Below, piece after piece: positions 8,564 to 17,926 of a stretch of 64,000 nt of DNA. This DNA comes from Phycisphaerae bacterium (GTDB lineage: Bacteria > Planctomycetota > Phycisphaerae > UBA1845 > Fen-1342). The stretch lies in the NCBI GenBank assembly GCA_028277645.1, contig JANQFV010000037.1:278961-342960 (forward strand). The letters run 5' to 3'. A model generated the notes under the pieces. That model ran no database searches. It was not told the DNA's origin and worked only from the letters and a program-made list of their open reading frames with translations. Numbering within the stretch: the first letter of the stretch is position 1; the number at the start of each line of letters is the position of its first letter. Position numbers and translations under genes: made by a program.

Positions 8564-9105
8564 GATTCATCTCCTTCCAGCACGCTCCGCAGTTGTTCGC
8601 GCGCGTGGTGTAAGCGACTCTTCACAGTTCCGCTCGGAATGCCGAGCACAACGGCTATCTCTACGACGTTGAGCCCCGCCCCATACTTCAACGCCAACAA
8701 CTCCTGACGATCACGCGGCAATTGCCGAATCGCATCGGACACCTCGCGCGCCTGGTCCGTCACAGACGGCGCATCGTGCACCCACCGCTGCTCAGCGGCA
8801 TCCCGCGCGACGCGGCGCTGCCGTTCTGCGCGCCGGCAGTAGTCCACCGCCTTGTTACGCACGATGCGCAGCGCCCACGCCGCGAACCACGCCGGATCGC
8901 CGAGCGTGCGGATTCGCCGGAGAATGGCCATCCACGCGTCCTGAACAACATCCCAGGCGGCGTCATCGTTGCCAGTCACGCGCCGGGCATATTGCCACAA
9001 TCGTCGCTGCCAGCGTCGCACGAGCAGATCCGCGCATTTAGAATCGCCCTGCTGGCAACGCACGACGAGCAACTGGTCGATGACTTTCTCGCGGTCCGTG
9101 CTCAT
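8560..9105 (-). CDS. ECF-type RNA polymerase sigma factor
   Basis: The 181-residue protein has sigma region 2 (DAAWDVVQDAWMAILRRI, then the DYCRRAER stretch) and region 4 (LPRDRQELLALKYGAGLNVVEIAVVLGIPSGTVKSRLHHAREQL). It would direct RNA polymerase to a small regulon. The frame continues 99 codons upstream without protein-like content; I chose the ATG in MSTDREKVIDQLLVVRCQQG, which begins at the normal distance before region 2. It is the first gene of a two-gene operon with the membrane protein. The target genes are not evident. Confidence 0.88.
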   Translation of the reverse strand: MSTDREKVIDQLLVVRCQQGDSKCADLLVRRWQRRLWQYARRVTGNDDAAWDVVQDAWMAILRRIRTLGDPAWFAAWALRIVRNKAVDYCRRAERQRRVARDAAEQRWVHDAPSVTDQAREVSDAIRQLPRDRQELLALKYGAGLNVVEIAVVLGIPSGTVKSRLHHAREQLRSVLEGDES

Positions 9106-9423
9106 GGGTCTCGTCTTATTGTCGCTCGCCACGCGGCCACGGTTCACCCGTACGAGCGATCGCGAAGCAGAAACGTGCGTCGTAGCGTGGTATCGCGTTT
9201 GCAATGCCTCACGGTACTCGACAATTCCTGACAGTCTGAGCCCATGCGTGCAGAGGCTGACGGTCATCGTGTCGGTGACGTCCGAATACGGAGCCGTCCT
9301 GTAACACGCAGGCGATTGTCGCGATTCTCGCCCCGATTTTGACGTTCGCGTTTGACGCCCCGCCCTGTCGTATCGAACCCTTTCTACCAGACACGACATC
9401 ATCAGTGTCGCTGTAGGTGCGAC
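9106..9423. other. Divergent intergenic region, sigma factor / TPR gene
   Basis: This stretch of about 320 bases carries the divergent promoters of the ECF sigma gene and the TPR gene. ECF sigma factors often control themselves, so an ECF-type promoter is expected on the minus strand, but I could not single one out. Open frames running through here look like extensions of the flanking genes, not separate genes. Confidence 0.4.
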
Positions 9424-11064
9424 ATGGAGATCAGCACACTTCTGAATCTGCCCTCACCGTTCGGTGCGCTGTCACCGACGCAAGGTGGCGCCGGCACCCC
9501 CTCGCTGTCAGCGCCACCTGCCTCTTTTTTCGCTACGTCCGATACCTTCAGTGCCACCCCGCAGTTTGATCTGAGCGCCGTGTACGGCGCTCAGCTCACC
9601 GGCATCCCGGAGATGTACCGCTCCGAAGAGCAACAGGAAGCGGAGACCGAGGCCATCAAGCAGGCCTTTACCTACATCGACGAGCACAATCCTGCCGCTG
9701 CCCGCAAACTCATGGAAGCGCTGCTGGACGAGAACCCGACCAATTCCGCGGCCGTACACGCCCTGGGTTACGCGGAGCTCGCCGACCGCGATTACGAGAA
9801 GGCCGAGCAGATGTTCCTGCGGGCTCACGCGATGAACCCCACCGCCGGCTACGACAACGACGCACGGAACGCTCGCACGCTGCAGCTCGATGACGAATCC
9901 GTCTTCCGCATTGCCAACGCCATGTCGCGCGCCCCCGGACAACGTGGCGAGGCAATCCGCCTGCTGATCGAGCTGACCGAGCGCAGCCCGGAGCACGTCG
10001 GCGCGCATATCGCACTGGGCGACGCCCTGCTCAGCGAAGGCGACGGCAGCAACGGCCTGCTCCAGTTCGACGCCGCCCTGCGCTACGCCGACGAAAGCTC
10101 GATCAGACTGGTCGAGTCGAGCCTGACAGCGCTGGCCAAGGAGGTGCCCGACTCGGCGTACGTTCTGAACCTGGTGGGCAGGTTGCAGCTCCGCCAGGAA
10201 CGCTTCGCCGACGCACTGCTCACGCTCGAGCGCGCCAACGAGCTGGCCGAGAACCAGCTGCACTACGCCGATGACATCGCCGAGGCCCACGTCGGCATCG
10301 GTCGTAAGCGACTTGACCGCGGCGACATCACCGGCGCAATGGTCAGCTTCGAGGCAGCCCGCGAGCTCAATCCGACCGGCCTCGCGGTCAAGGAAGCCCT
10401 CGCCGAAGGCTACAGCGCCCGGGCCGAGCGGTCCTTCGCCCAGCGTGACTACGACGGCGCGCTCGACGATTTCCGCAAGGCGGCAGACCTGTTGGCCAAT
10501 GGCGGCGACGCAGACCTGCGCAAGCGCGTGGCACACGGAGCGTACAGCGTCAGCAAGCGTCTGCAAACAAAACGCATCACCGCGGGCGAGGACATCGACG
10601 AAGAGGTCCGCGGCTTCCAGATCGCGCACGAAATGCAGGCGGACAATCACACCTATAAGCGTGCCCTGGCCGACACGCGGGCCGCCCTGGGCGACCAGCA
10701 CCTCGCCGCCGGCGAGTACCAGGAAGCCGCGAAGTCCTACACCGCCGCGTACGAGCTGTTCAAGTATGACGACGACTACAAACAAAGCGCGATCGACGCC
10801 TGGGTAGCCTATGGCGACGAGCGTATGAGCAGCGCCAACTACGACGACGCCATCGCGGCCTATCGATCAGCGTACGAGCTTGATACGAGCAACCAGACCG
10901 TGAAGCAGAGCCTGGCCGGCGCGTACAACTCTGCCGGCCTGTATCACAAACAGTTCGAGGAATACGCCGAAGCAGCAGCCGACTTCAAGGAAGCGCTGCT
11001 GCTGTTCCCCGACAACACCGAGTATCAGGACAACTATAACTCCGTCGCCCCCTGGGACGACTAG
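9424..11064 (+). CDS. Tetratricopeptide repeat protein
   Basis: The 546-residue protein has a Pro/Ser/Thr-rich N terminus without a signal peptide (MEISTLLNLPSPFG) and then at least ten TPR-like helical pairs, for example AAVHALGYAELADRDYEKAE, HIALGDALLSEGD, VLNLVGRLQLRQERFADALL and ALGDQHLAAGEYQEAAKSY. TPR arrays bind other proteins; the partner is unknown. The start is at the ATG nearest the first recognisable sequence; the ribosome site there is weak (TAGGTG). The gene stands alone, followed by a palindromic hairpin. Confidence 0.82.
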   Translation: MEISTLLNLPSPFGALSPTQGGAGTPSLSAPPASFFATSDTFSATPQFDLSAVYGAQLTGIPEMYRSEEQQEAETEAIKQAFTYIDEHNPAAARKLMEALLDENPTNSAAVHALGYAELADRDYEKAEQMFLRAHAMNPTAGYDNDARNARTLQLDDESVFRIANAMSRAPGQRGEAIRLLIELTERSPEHVGAHIALGDALLSEGDGSNGLLQFDAALRYADESSIRLVESSLTALAKEVPDSAYVLNLVGRLQLRQERFADALLTLERANELAENQLHYADDIAEAHVGIGRKRLDRGDITGAMVSFEAARELNPTGLAVKEALAEGYSARAERSFAQRDYDGALDDFRKAADLLANGGDADLRKRVAHGAYSVSKRLQTKRITAGEDIDEEVRGFQIAHEMQADNHTYKRALADTRAALGDQHLAAGEYQEAAKSYTAAYELFKYDDDYKQSAIDAWVAYGDERMSSANYDDAIAAYRSAYELDTSNQTVKQSLAGAYNSAGLYHKQFEEYAEAAADFKEALLLFPDNTEYQDNYNSVAPWDD

Positions 11065-11085
11065 GGGGAATACGTGCGGAAGTAG

Positions 11086-11107
11086 CGGCCGACCTCCCGG
11101 TCGGCCG
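11086..11107. repeat. GGCCGAC-type palindromic hairpin, copy 2
   Basis: Perfect nine-base arms CGGCCGACC and GGTCGGCCG surround a TCCC loop, preceded by GTAG. The same unit, including GTAG and the loop, occurs at 42461-42482. Here it sits between two convergent genes, where it could stop transcription from both sides although it has no T run. Confidence 0.75.
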
Positions 11108-11153
11108 AAATGCCTGACGTCCGTCCAACGGAGGGCCGAGAGCCCGACCGCTT

Positions 11154-12356
11154 CTAGAACACCATCGTCTCCGCCCGCTCGGTGGTCAGTGCACTTACGC
11201 GATCAGGATCAACATCCACCCCCAGCCCCTCGCCACGCCGCGCACCGATGCATCCACCGACGCCAAAACGTACTGATCTGCGCGCGACGTCGCGCTTCAG
11301 TAGGAACGGCCCATACGCACCTTCCACAAAGCGCACCTGCGGACACGTCTCCAGAAACGCCACGCCGGCGGCGCTGAGGATACTCGTCTCACCAACCAGG
11401 CAACCGAGTTGCACGTCGCGCCCTGCCGCCAGAGCCAGCCGCGCGATCCGCAGCGCCGGCAGCAAGCCGCCGTTTTTCGCGATGCGAACATTGAACACCT
11501 GTACGCCGCCGCCTTCGATCAGCCGCCGCGCGTCGTCCAGCGTGAGCAGCGATTCATCGGCGATGAGGTCGCAGTTTGTCTGCTCAGCCAGGTACGGCAG
11601 ATCCTCGTCGTCCGCGTCCGACAGCGGCTGTTCGATCGCACAGACGCCGTGCCGCTCGAGCGTCGGAAGTGCATCGTGCGCCTCGGCCAGTGACCACCCG
11701 GCGTTCGCGTCCACCCGCAGCGTGACCTTGCGACGCTCGATTGCCTGGCCAAGAACTTGGTGCGCAATGCGCAGCCGCTCCTCCCACCCGTCGACACCGA
11801 CCTTCAGCTTGAAATCTCGCAACCCATACAGTCGCTGCAAGCGCAGAAGGAGCTTCAACCGCCCCGGATCACGGCCCACAACCATGCCCGAGTAGCGCGC
11901 CTGTTTGCGGCACCCCGGCGCACCGAAACCCGGCAGCCCCAGCCAGCCGGCAACGTCCGTCGGTCGCCGCACGTACACGCGTCCGGCCAGGTCCAGCAGC
12001 GCGAGTTCGACCGCCGCCCGCGCCGCCGTCACGATCCGCCCGCTCATCTGTGTCGGCATCGTATCGAGGAACTCCAACGCCTCGACGAACGATTCAACGG
12101 CGAACCCCGACAACCGCGGTGCGAACAGATCGCGGATGTCCTGCACCACCGACGCCGCCGTCTCACCCGTCACGTACGACCGTGCCAGCGTCTCGCCGTA
12201 ACCGACCAGGTGGGCGTACGGCGCAGTGCCCGTCACGGCAACGACGATCGGATCGGCGACATCGCGTTCGGCGGCGGCGTGCTCGAACCGCACGCGCATC
12301 GGAATCTGCAGGCGGTGGATGCGCAGCTCGCGGACGCGCAGCGGCGGCATACTCAT
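11154..12356 (-). CDS. Enolase-superfamily (muconate lactonizing/dipeptide epimerase-like) enzyme
   Basis: The 400-residue protein has the MLE-subgroup catalytic set: Lys183 and Lys185 (DFKLKVG), metal ligands Asp216 (VDANAG), Glu242 (IEQPL) and Asp267 (ADES), and Lys294 (RIAKNGG). These enzymes abstract a proton next to a carboxylate; members include muconate cycloisomerase, o-succinylbenzoate synthase and L-Ala-D/L-Glu epimerase. The arrangement is compatible with a dipeptide epimerase but specificity cannot be read from the motifs. Its ATG overlaps the stop of the upstream binding-protein-like lipoprotein gene (ATGA), which suggests a linked uptake and conversion role. Confidence 0.85.
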   Translation of the reverse strand: MSMPPLRVRELRIHRLQIPMRVRFEHAAAERDVADPIVVAVTGTAPYAHLVGYGETLARSYVTGETAASVVQDIRDLFAPRLSGFAVESFVEALEFLDTMPTQMSGRIVTAARAAVELALLDLAGRVYVRRPTDVAGWLGLPGFGAPGCRKQARYSGMVVGRDPGRLKLLLRLQRLYGLRDFKLKVGVDGWEERLRIAHQVLGQAIERRKVTLRVDANAGWSLAEAHDALPTLERHGVCAIEQPLSDADDEDLPYLAEQTNCDLIADESLLTLDDARRLIEGGGVQVFNVRIAKNGGLLPALRIARLALAAGRDVQLGCLVGETSILSAAGVAFLETCPQVRFVEGAYGPFLLKRDVARRSVRFGVGGCIGARRGEGLGVDVDPDRVSALTTERAETMVF

Positions 12357-13237
12357 GGCGTAACCGTGAAAGCCGAGCGCTCAACGGGTATCGCGAACAC
12401 CTCTGTCGCGGCCATTCGCGCGCGGGCCACATCCGACCGCAGGTACTCCAGCGCCGCTTCGACTGCCGCGCTCGGCGGCTGAGCAAAGTACACCTGAATC
12501 ACCTGTGCCAGCCCGTAACGCTCGGCCTCGATCTCTTCCAGCGATGGAAACGCGGCATCCCCCGCCCGCTCCATCCGCAGACCCAGGTAGCGCACACCGT
12601 CTCCGTCATACCCAATCGCCGCGAAGCCTAGCGCAGCGGGATCCTCCCACACGCGTGCCACGACCTCGGCGTCGCTCTCGCACACCGTCCACGGCGGCGT
12701 GGCCATGAAGATGCCCGCCATCTGGGCAAGCTGCATCCCCGCCAGCGTATCCTTCCCGCGCGCATACAGGCGAATCTGTCCCGTCAGATCCGGAATCTGG
12801 TCGCCGGCGAGTGGTTCCCAGGTGGTCACGTCGCCACGCAGGATCATTCGCAGATGCCCGGCGAAGATCGCGTCCAGCCGATTCTGATCGTGAACATACA
12901 GCGCCAGCCCGCGTATCCCGAGCCGCCGCCCGCCGATCGGCTGGTCCCCGAACGCAGTCCGTTCCTTTTCGCCGGGCCTGCGGTCGACACACGCTAGATC
13001 GCACTCGCCCGTAGCCAGCGCATGAAATCCGTCCTGGGCATGGCGCAACGGCCAGCGCTTGGTGACTACAAACTCCGCCTGCTCACTCATGTCGAGCCAG
13101 GATGCAACCAGGTCGGTCGAAATCTGCGCCCCTGCCAGCGTCAGCGCGTAGACCGGCGTTCGCTCTGTCGTTTGACACCCCGCAGCGCTCAGCAATGCCG
13201 CCAAACCGACCACGAATATCGCGGTTTGAATCCGCAC
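12353..13237 (-). CDS. Phosphate-type periplasmic binding protein-like lipoprotein
   Basis: The 294-residue product has a lipoprotein signal (MRIQTAIFVVGLAALLSAAGC) and a PBP type 2 fold resembling PstS: ALTLAGAQISTDLVASWLD, LATGECDLACVDRRPGEKE, an ILRGDVTTWEPLAGDQIPDL stretch equivalent to the GxxxxW segment of PstS, and LRLYARGKDTLAGMQL-type sequence. The usual SGSGT phosphate loop is not preserved (RGKDTLAG instead), so the ligand may differ. I chose the GTG at 13237 with GGCGGGAT before it, because longer frames run into the divergent asnS gene. It is coupled to the enolase-superfamily gene downstream. Confidence 0.75.
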   Translation of the reverse strand: MRIQTAIFVVGLAALLSAAGCQTTERTPVYALTLAGAQISTDLVASWLDMSEQAEFVVTKRWPLRHAQDGFHALATGECDLACVDRRPGEKERTAFGDQPIGGRRLGIRGLALYVHDQNRLDAIFAGHLRMILRGDVTTWEPLAGDQIPDLTGQIRLYARGKDTLAGMQLAQMAGIFMATPPWTVCESDAEVVARVWEDPAALGFAAIGYDGDGVRYLGLRMERAGDAAFPSLEEIEAERYGLAQVIQVYFAQPPSAAVEAALEYLRSDVARARMAATEVFAIPVERSAFTVTP

Positions 13238-13294
13238 GCCATCCCGCCGTACACTTAGCGTTTTCCGTACAACCTGCACGCAGAGAGAGATGCC

Positions 13295-14800
13295 ATGGCG
13301 GCTACAACGATCGCGAAGCTTCCGGAACATGTCGGCCAAACGGTAACACTCCAGGGCTGGCTCTACAACAGCCGCTCCAGCGGCAAGCTGCTGTTCCTCA
13401 TCGTGCGCGACGGCACCGGGCTGTGCCAGTGCGTGTTCGAGAAGACCGATGCCAACGCCGACCTGTTCGCCGAAGCCAAGAAGCTCAGCCAGGAATCGTC
13501 GCTCGAGGTCACTGGCGAGGTGCGCGCCGAGTCGCGCTCCGTCGGCGGACACGAGCTCACCGTCTCCGACGTGCGCATTATCCAGAACGCCGAAGGCTAT
13601 CCCATCACACCCAAGGCGCACGGCATCGAGTTCCTGATGAAGCACCGCCACCTGTGGTTCCGCTCGCAACGGCAGTGGGCGATCCTGCGCGTGCGGCACA
13701 CCGTCGTGAACGCCATTCGCGAGTACTTCAACAGCAACGATTTCGTGCTGATCGACACGCCGATCTTCGCCCCCGCGGCGGGCGAGGGTGCCCAGACGCT
13801 GTTCGAAGTGAACTACTTCGGTGACCCCGTCTACCTCGCCCAGACCGGCCAGCTCTACGTCGAGTCCGCACTGATGGCTCACCGCAAGGTGTACTGTTTC
13901 GGCCCGACGTTCCGCGCCGAAAAGAGCAAGACCCGCCGCCACCTGACCGAGTTCTGGATGGTCGAGCCCGAGATTACCTACGCCGACCTCGACGACGTCG
14001 TCGCGCTGGCCGAGGACTTCACGTATTCGCTCGTGCAGACCGTGCTACGCGAACGGCGTGCAGAGCTGGAACTGCTCGGCCGCGACCTCAGCAAGCTGGA
14101 GTGCATCACCAAGCCCTTCGAGCGCATGACCTACAGTCAGGCCGTAGACGTCCTGCACAGCGACGACGTGCAAAAGATGCTCGCCGACGATCTCGAGCGT
14201 GCGAAAGCCCGCGTCACCGAGCTGCAGAAGCTGATCGACGACAAAGAGGACGAGCGCACCGCACCCGGAACCAAGCAGTGGAAGGTCGACAAGCTCGCGC
14301 AGGAAGTACTCGACCACCGCGAAGAGCTGGCCGATCAGGAGGACGCGGTCCGCAATATCCCGCACCACATGGAGCTGGCGAAGAACTTCGAGTGGGGCAG
14401 CGACCTGGGCGGCTCGGACGAGACCATCATCGCCCGCCTGCACGAAAAGCCGACCTTCGTCACGCACTACCCGCGTGACTGCAAGGCTTTCTACATGAAG
14501 CAGAACGCCGACGATCCCCGCGTCGTCAACAACCTCGATATGCTCGCTCCCGAAGGCTACGGCGAAATCATCGGCGGCAGCCAGCGCGAGGACAACCTCG
14601 ACGCCATCCTGGAGCGCATTGCCCACGAGCAACTGCCGCAGGAAGAGTACGAGTGGTACCTCGACCTCCGCCGCTACGGCAGCGTCCCCCATGGCGGCTT
14701 CGGCCTCGGCGTAGAACGCACGGTAGCCTGGCTCTGCGGCCTCAAGCACATCCGCGAGACCATCCCCTTCGCCCGCATGATGGGAAGAATCTATCCGTAG
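13295..14800 (+). CDS. asnS: Asparaginyl-tRNA synthetase
   Basis: The 501-residue protein charges tRNA-Asn. It has the N-terminal OB-fold anticodon-binding domain (VTLQGWLYNSRSSGKLLFLIVRDG) and the class II catalytic core: motif 2 around GPTFRAEKSKTRRHLTEFWMVEPE and motif 3 GFGLGVERTVAWLCG. Relative to typical AsnRS (about 430-465 residues) there is an added charged coiled-coil stretch of about 80 residues between SQAVDVLHSDDV and NFEWGSDLGG (roughly 285-365). GAGAGAGAT precedes the ATG. The gene appears monocistronic. Confidence 0.95.
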   Translation: MAATTIAKLPEHVGQTVTLQGWLYNSRSSGKLLFLIVRDGTGLCQCVFEKTDANADLFAEAKKLSQESSLEVTGEVRAESRSVGGHELTVSDVRIIQNAEGYPITPKAHGIEFLMKHRHLWFRSQRQWAILRVRHTVVNAIREYFNSNDFVLIDTPIFAPAAGEGAQTLFEVNYFGDPVYLAQTGQLYVESALMAHRKVYCFGPTFRAEKSKTRRHLTEFWMVEPEITYADLDDVVALAEDFTYSLVQTVLRERRAELELLGRDLSKLECITKPFERMTYSQAVDVLHSDDVQKMLADDLERAKARVTELQKLIDDKEDERTAPGTKQWKVDKLAQEVLDHREELADQEDAVRNIPHHMELAKNFEWGSDLGGSDETIIARLHEKPTFVTHYPRDCKAFYMKQNADDPRVVNNLDMLAPEGYGEIIGGSQREDNLDAILERIAHEQLPQEEYEWYLDLRRYGSVPHGGFGLGVERTVAWLCGLKHIRETIPFARMMGRIYP

Positions 14801-14818
14801 AGATTAAGGGATCAAGGA

Positions 14819-14847
14819 TCAGAGCCCGAAGCGCAAGCGAGGGATGA
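14819..14847 (+). repeat. Short planctomycete-type intergenic repeat
   Basis: The sequence AGAGCCCGAAGCGCAAGCG and the following bases lie in the 70-base gap after asnS. I remember this GCCCGAAGCGCAAGCG word as a high-copy element in planctomycete genomes, but only one copy is visible here, so the call rests on memory. Confidence 0.4.
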
Positions 14848-14870
14848 GCTGACGACAGCACGTACCGCCG

Positions 14871-16184
14871 ATGTCCTATGAATTCCTCATCCCGCTCGCC
14901 GGCGCTATTCTCGCTCTACTTTGTCTCTACTTCTCCCTCCGCGCAGCTCGACGCCAGCGACTCGTAGATAACCTGCCAACATCTAAGACGACCGGTGTGT
15001 TCATCGGGCTGGTCGAGCTTAAGGGCACCGCCGAGGTGGAGCGGCCGCTGGTCAGCTACCTCGCGGAAGCGCCGTGCGTTTATTACCACTGGCTCATCCA
15101 GGAGCACTGGTCGCGCACCGTCACCGAGACCTACACCGACAGCAAAGGCCGCACCAAGACCCGCACCCGCCGCGAGAGCGGCTGGACCACTGTCGACAGC
15201 GGCCGCGACCAGATCGACTTCTACCTCCGCGACGACGAGGGCGTGATCCGCGTTAAGCCCGAAGGGGCGAGCATCGATCCGCTCCCAGTGTTCGACGAGA
15301 CCTGCGGTCGCTCCGATCCGCTCTACTACGACAAAGGCCCCGCCCACGCGGTCGCCCACTCAGATCACCGCCGCAGGTTCACCGAGCAGGCCATCCCCCT
15401 GCACCAGCAGGTGTACCTCATGGGCCCGGCCCGCGAACGCGACGATGTCGTCGCTCCCGAGATCCGCCACGACCGCGATGCGGCGATGTACCTCATCTCA
15501 ACCGAGACCGAACAATCCGTCCGCCGCGACTACGCGCTCCAGTTCTGGTTCCTCGGAATCCTCGCGATCATCCTGGCAGTCGCGGGATGGCTGATCTTCG
15601 ACCTGGCGCGCGAGCTCGAACCGTCCACGCGCATCGGCACGTACGTGCTCGCCGGTAGCGTCGGTCTGGCCGCCTGGCTGCTCGGCTGGGTCTGGATGGC
15701 GTTCAACAGTCTGATCGATCTGCGGCAGCGCGTTCGGCAGGCCTGGGCCAACGTCGACGTGCAGCTCAAACGCCGGTCCGACCTGATCCCCAATCTCGTG
15801 CGCGCCGTCGAGGGGCTACGTGACCACGAACGCACAGTGCAGGAGCAACTCGCCGAGCTACGGGCCCAACTCACCGCTACCGCTCCCGGCGAAACCGGCC
15901 CCGACCCCCGCGGCTGTGCGCCGGTGCTCCTGGCAATCGTCGAAGCCTACCCCGAACTCAAGTCCGACGAGTCGTTCAATCGACTCCAGGCGAGCCTGAT
16001 CGACACCGAGCAGCGCGTTGCGCTGGCGCGGACCTACTTCAACGACATCGCCACGTTCTACAATACGCGGTTGCAGGTCATCCCCGACCGCTACCTTGCC
16101 GCGCTGGGCAATTTGCGCCCACAACCACTGATCACGGCCACCGACTTCGAACGCGCCCCTGTCCACGTCTCGCTCGCCGACTGA
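14871..16184 (+). CDS. GIDE-LemA membrane protein
   Basis: The 437-residue protein has an N-terminal transmembrane helix (about 5-24), a GIDE-like region (VFIGLVELKGTAEVERPLVSYLAEAPCVYYHWLIQE) and, after two helices near residues 225-245 and 258-280, a LemA domain (NSLIDLRQRVRQAWANVDVQLKRRSDLIPNLV, then ARTYFNDIATFYNTRLQ). The GIDE fold is shared with the mitochondrial ubiquitin ligase MUL1/MAPL but the RING finger is absent. LemA proteins are membrane proteins of unclear biochemical role. The ribosome site is weak. The fusion has precedents in bacteria. Confidence 0.85.
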   Translation: MSYEFLIPLAGAILALLCLYFSLRAARRQRLVDNLPTSKTTGVFIGLVELKGTAEVERPLVSYLAEAPCVYYHWLIQEHWSRTVTETYTDSKGRTKTRTRRESGWTTVDSGRDQIDFYLRDDEGVIRVKPEGASIDPLPVFDETCGRSDPLYYDKGPAHAVAHSDHRRRFTEQAIPLHQQVYLMGPARERDDVVAPEIRHDRDAAMYLISTETEQSVRRDYALQFWFLGILAIILAVAGWLIFDLARELEPSTRIGTYVLAGSVGLAAWLLGWVWMAFNSLIDLRQRVRQAWANVDVQLKRRSDLIPNLVRAVEGLRDHERTVQEQLAELRAQLTATAPGETGPDPRGCAPVLLAIVEAYPELKSDESFNRLQASLIDTEQRVALARTYFNDIATFYNTRLQVIPDRYLAALGNLRPQPLITATDFERAPVHVSLAD

Positions 16185-16353
16185 CCGCCGCGCTGATTTG
16201 ATCAAGCCGAATCACCTGCCCGCGGGAATTGACTGCCCGAGTTGCCCACCAGCGGCCAATGCTCCACAATGGCGGTTTGTACACGCTCCCTGAAGCCAAT
16301 AGCAGGATCTGCGCCGCCCGGCGGTGCCCGTCTACGGAAAGAGAGTCCTCCCC

Positions 16354-17763
16354 ATGAGCCAACCCGATCAAGCCTCCCGTCGCGATTTCCTCAAGGGCGC
16401 CGCCATCACCGGCCTCAGCCTTGCCACGCTCTACGAGATCGGCTGCACTGCCGGCGGGCGCTATGGTTTCGCCCCCGTGCCCGCGATCCCGCCCGAGGAC
16501 GACGTCTTCTCCGAGGAGACGCCCCCGCAATTCCCCGACCTGCGCATCGCGTACATCGGCACGGCTGGAATCGGCAAGTACCACATCAAGACCACCGTCG
16601 AGCACGGCGTGCAGTGCCTCTGTTACTGCGACGTCGACACCGCGCGCTACAAGAACGCCGTCGAAGCGTTCCCCAAGGCGCGGGCCTACCAGGACTACCG
16701 CAAGATGTTCGACAAGGAGCACAAGAACATCGACGCGGTGATGATCGGCACGCCTGATCACCATCACTATCCCGCAACCAAGATCGCGATGGACCTCGGC
16801 AAGCACGTCTACACCCAGAAGCCGATGGCCCACACGCCATGGGAAGCCCGCGAGCTGGCGAAGGTCGCCCGCCAGACGAAAGTCGTCACGCAAATGGGCA
16901 ACCAGGGGCACGCACTGGAAGGCTGGCGGCTGATCTACGAGTGGATCAACAGTGGCGCCCTCGGCCAGGTTGTCGAAGCGCACTCCTGGACCGACCGCCC
17001 CATCTGGCCCCAGGGCCTCGCCCGTCCCGAAGGCGAAGACGCCGTTCCGGCCGGCCTCGATTGGGACCTTTGGCTGGGCCCGGCTCCCGTGCGTCCGTTC
17101 AAGAAAGAAGCCTACCACCCGTTCAGTTGGCGCGGCTGGTGGGATTTTGGTGCCGGGGCGCTCGGCGACATGGCCTGCCACACTATGGACGGCGTGTTCT
17201 GGGCGCTCGACCCCGGCCCGCCCAGCTCGATCGAGCCGATCGCAGCCACACCCATCACGCCCGACGGCTATCCGAATGCCACTGTGATCAAGTGGCGCTT
17301 CCCGAAACATCGCGGCCGCCCTGGCTTCGACGCCTACTGGTATGACGGCGGGCTCAAGCCCCCCTTCCCGGCTGAACTTGAAGCCACCCGCTCCTTCGCT
17401 GCCACCGGCAACCTCTTCATCGGCACGAAGGCCTCCCTACTGGTGGCGGGCAGCTATGGCGAGAGCCCACGCATCTTCCCCGAGACGAAGATGCGCGAAA
17501 TCGGCAAGCCGCCCAAGATGCTGGCCCGCTCCTGCGGCCACGTGCTCGAATGGCTGCTCGCATCAGTCGACGAACGCCCGCGCGACTATCCGAAGTCGAA
17601 CTTCGATTATGCCGGTCCCATGACCGAGAGTGTTCTGCTCGGCAACGTCGCCCTGCGCGTCGGCCGTCGCCTCGAATGGGATGCGGAGAAAATGGAGTTC
17701 ACCAACTTCCCTGCGGCCAACGAGTTCGTCTCCAAGGAATACCGCGCCGGCTGGAAGTTCTAA
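16354..17763 (+). CDS. Tat-exported Gfo/Idh/MocA family oxidoreductase
   Basis: The 469-residue protein begins with a twin-arginine signal (SRRDFLKGAAITGLSLATLY), followed by a Rossmann NAD(P)-binding domain (LRIAYIGTAGIGKYH) and an oxidoreductase C domain. The family EKP motif is QKP here (VYTQKPMAHT), as is common in planctomycete members, and GDMACHTMD supplies the conserved Asp/His pair. These enzymes oxidise or rearrange sugars and cyclitols; the substrate is unknown. The start at MSQPDQ has GGAAAGAGAG upstream and fits a normal Tat n-region; the frame is open ten codons earlier. Confidence 0.88.
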   Translation: MSQPDQASRRDFLKGAAITGLSLATLYEIGCTAGGRYGFAPVPAIPPEDDVFSEETPPQFPDLRIAYIGTAGIGKYHIKTTVEHGVQCLCYCDVDTARYKNAVEAFPKARAYQDYRKMFDKEHKNIDAVMIGTPDHHHYPATKIAMDLGKHVYTQKPMAHTPWEARELAKVARQTKVVTQMGNQGHALEGWRLIYEWINSGALGQVVEAHSWTDRPIWPQGLARPEGEDAVPAGLDWDLWLGPAPVRPFKKEAYHPFSWRGWWDFGAGALGDMACHTMDGVFWALDPGPPSSIEPIAATPITPDGYPNATVIKWRFPKHRGRPGFDAYWYDGGLKPPFPAELEATRSFAATGNLFIGTKASLLVAGSYGESPRIFPETKMREIGKPPKMLARSCGHVLEWLLASVDERPRDYPKSNFDYAGPMTESVLLGNVALRVGRRLEWDAEKMEFTNFPAANEFVSKEYRAGWKF

Positions 17764-17836
17764 GCCACACGGACGGGCTCCATCCGCCGCCCCCCCCTCC
17801 CTCTCAGCGGGCTCGGGTGGGACCCATCCGCCAAGT

Positions 17837-17870
17837 CCCCTTCCCTTTCAGGGAGGGGTTAGGGGAGGGT
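17837..17870 (+). repeat. CCCTCCCT/AGGGAGGG inverted repeat, copy 1
   Basis: The arms CCCCTTCCCT and AGGGAGGGG surround TTC, followed by TTAGGGGAGGGT. Related units are at 43534-43566 (inverted) and 56673-56706. Here it sits between convergent genes. Confidence 0.6.
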
Positions 17871-17926
17871 AGAGCAGTTGGCGGTTGGGACGCGCCCTAA
17901 GGTCTACAATCCTCAATCCTCGACCC

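Noticed and set aside
9508..10785. A 425-codon open frame on the minus strand
   Set aside because: It is opposite the TPR gene and has no recognisable domains.
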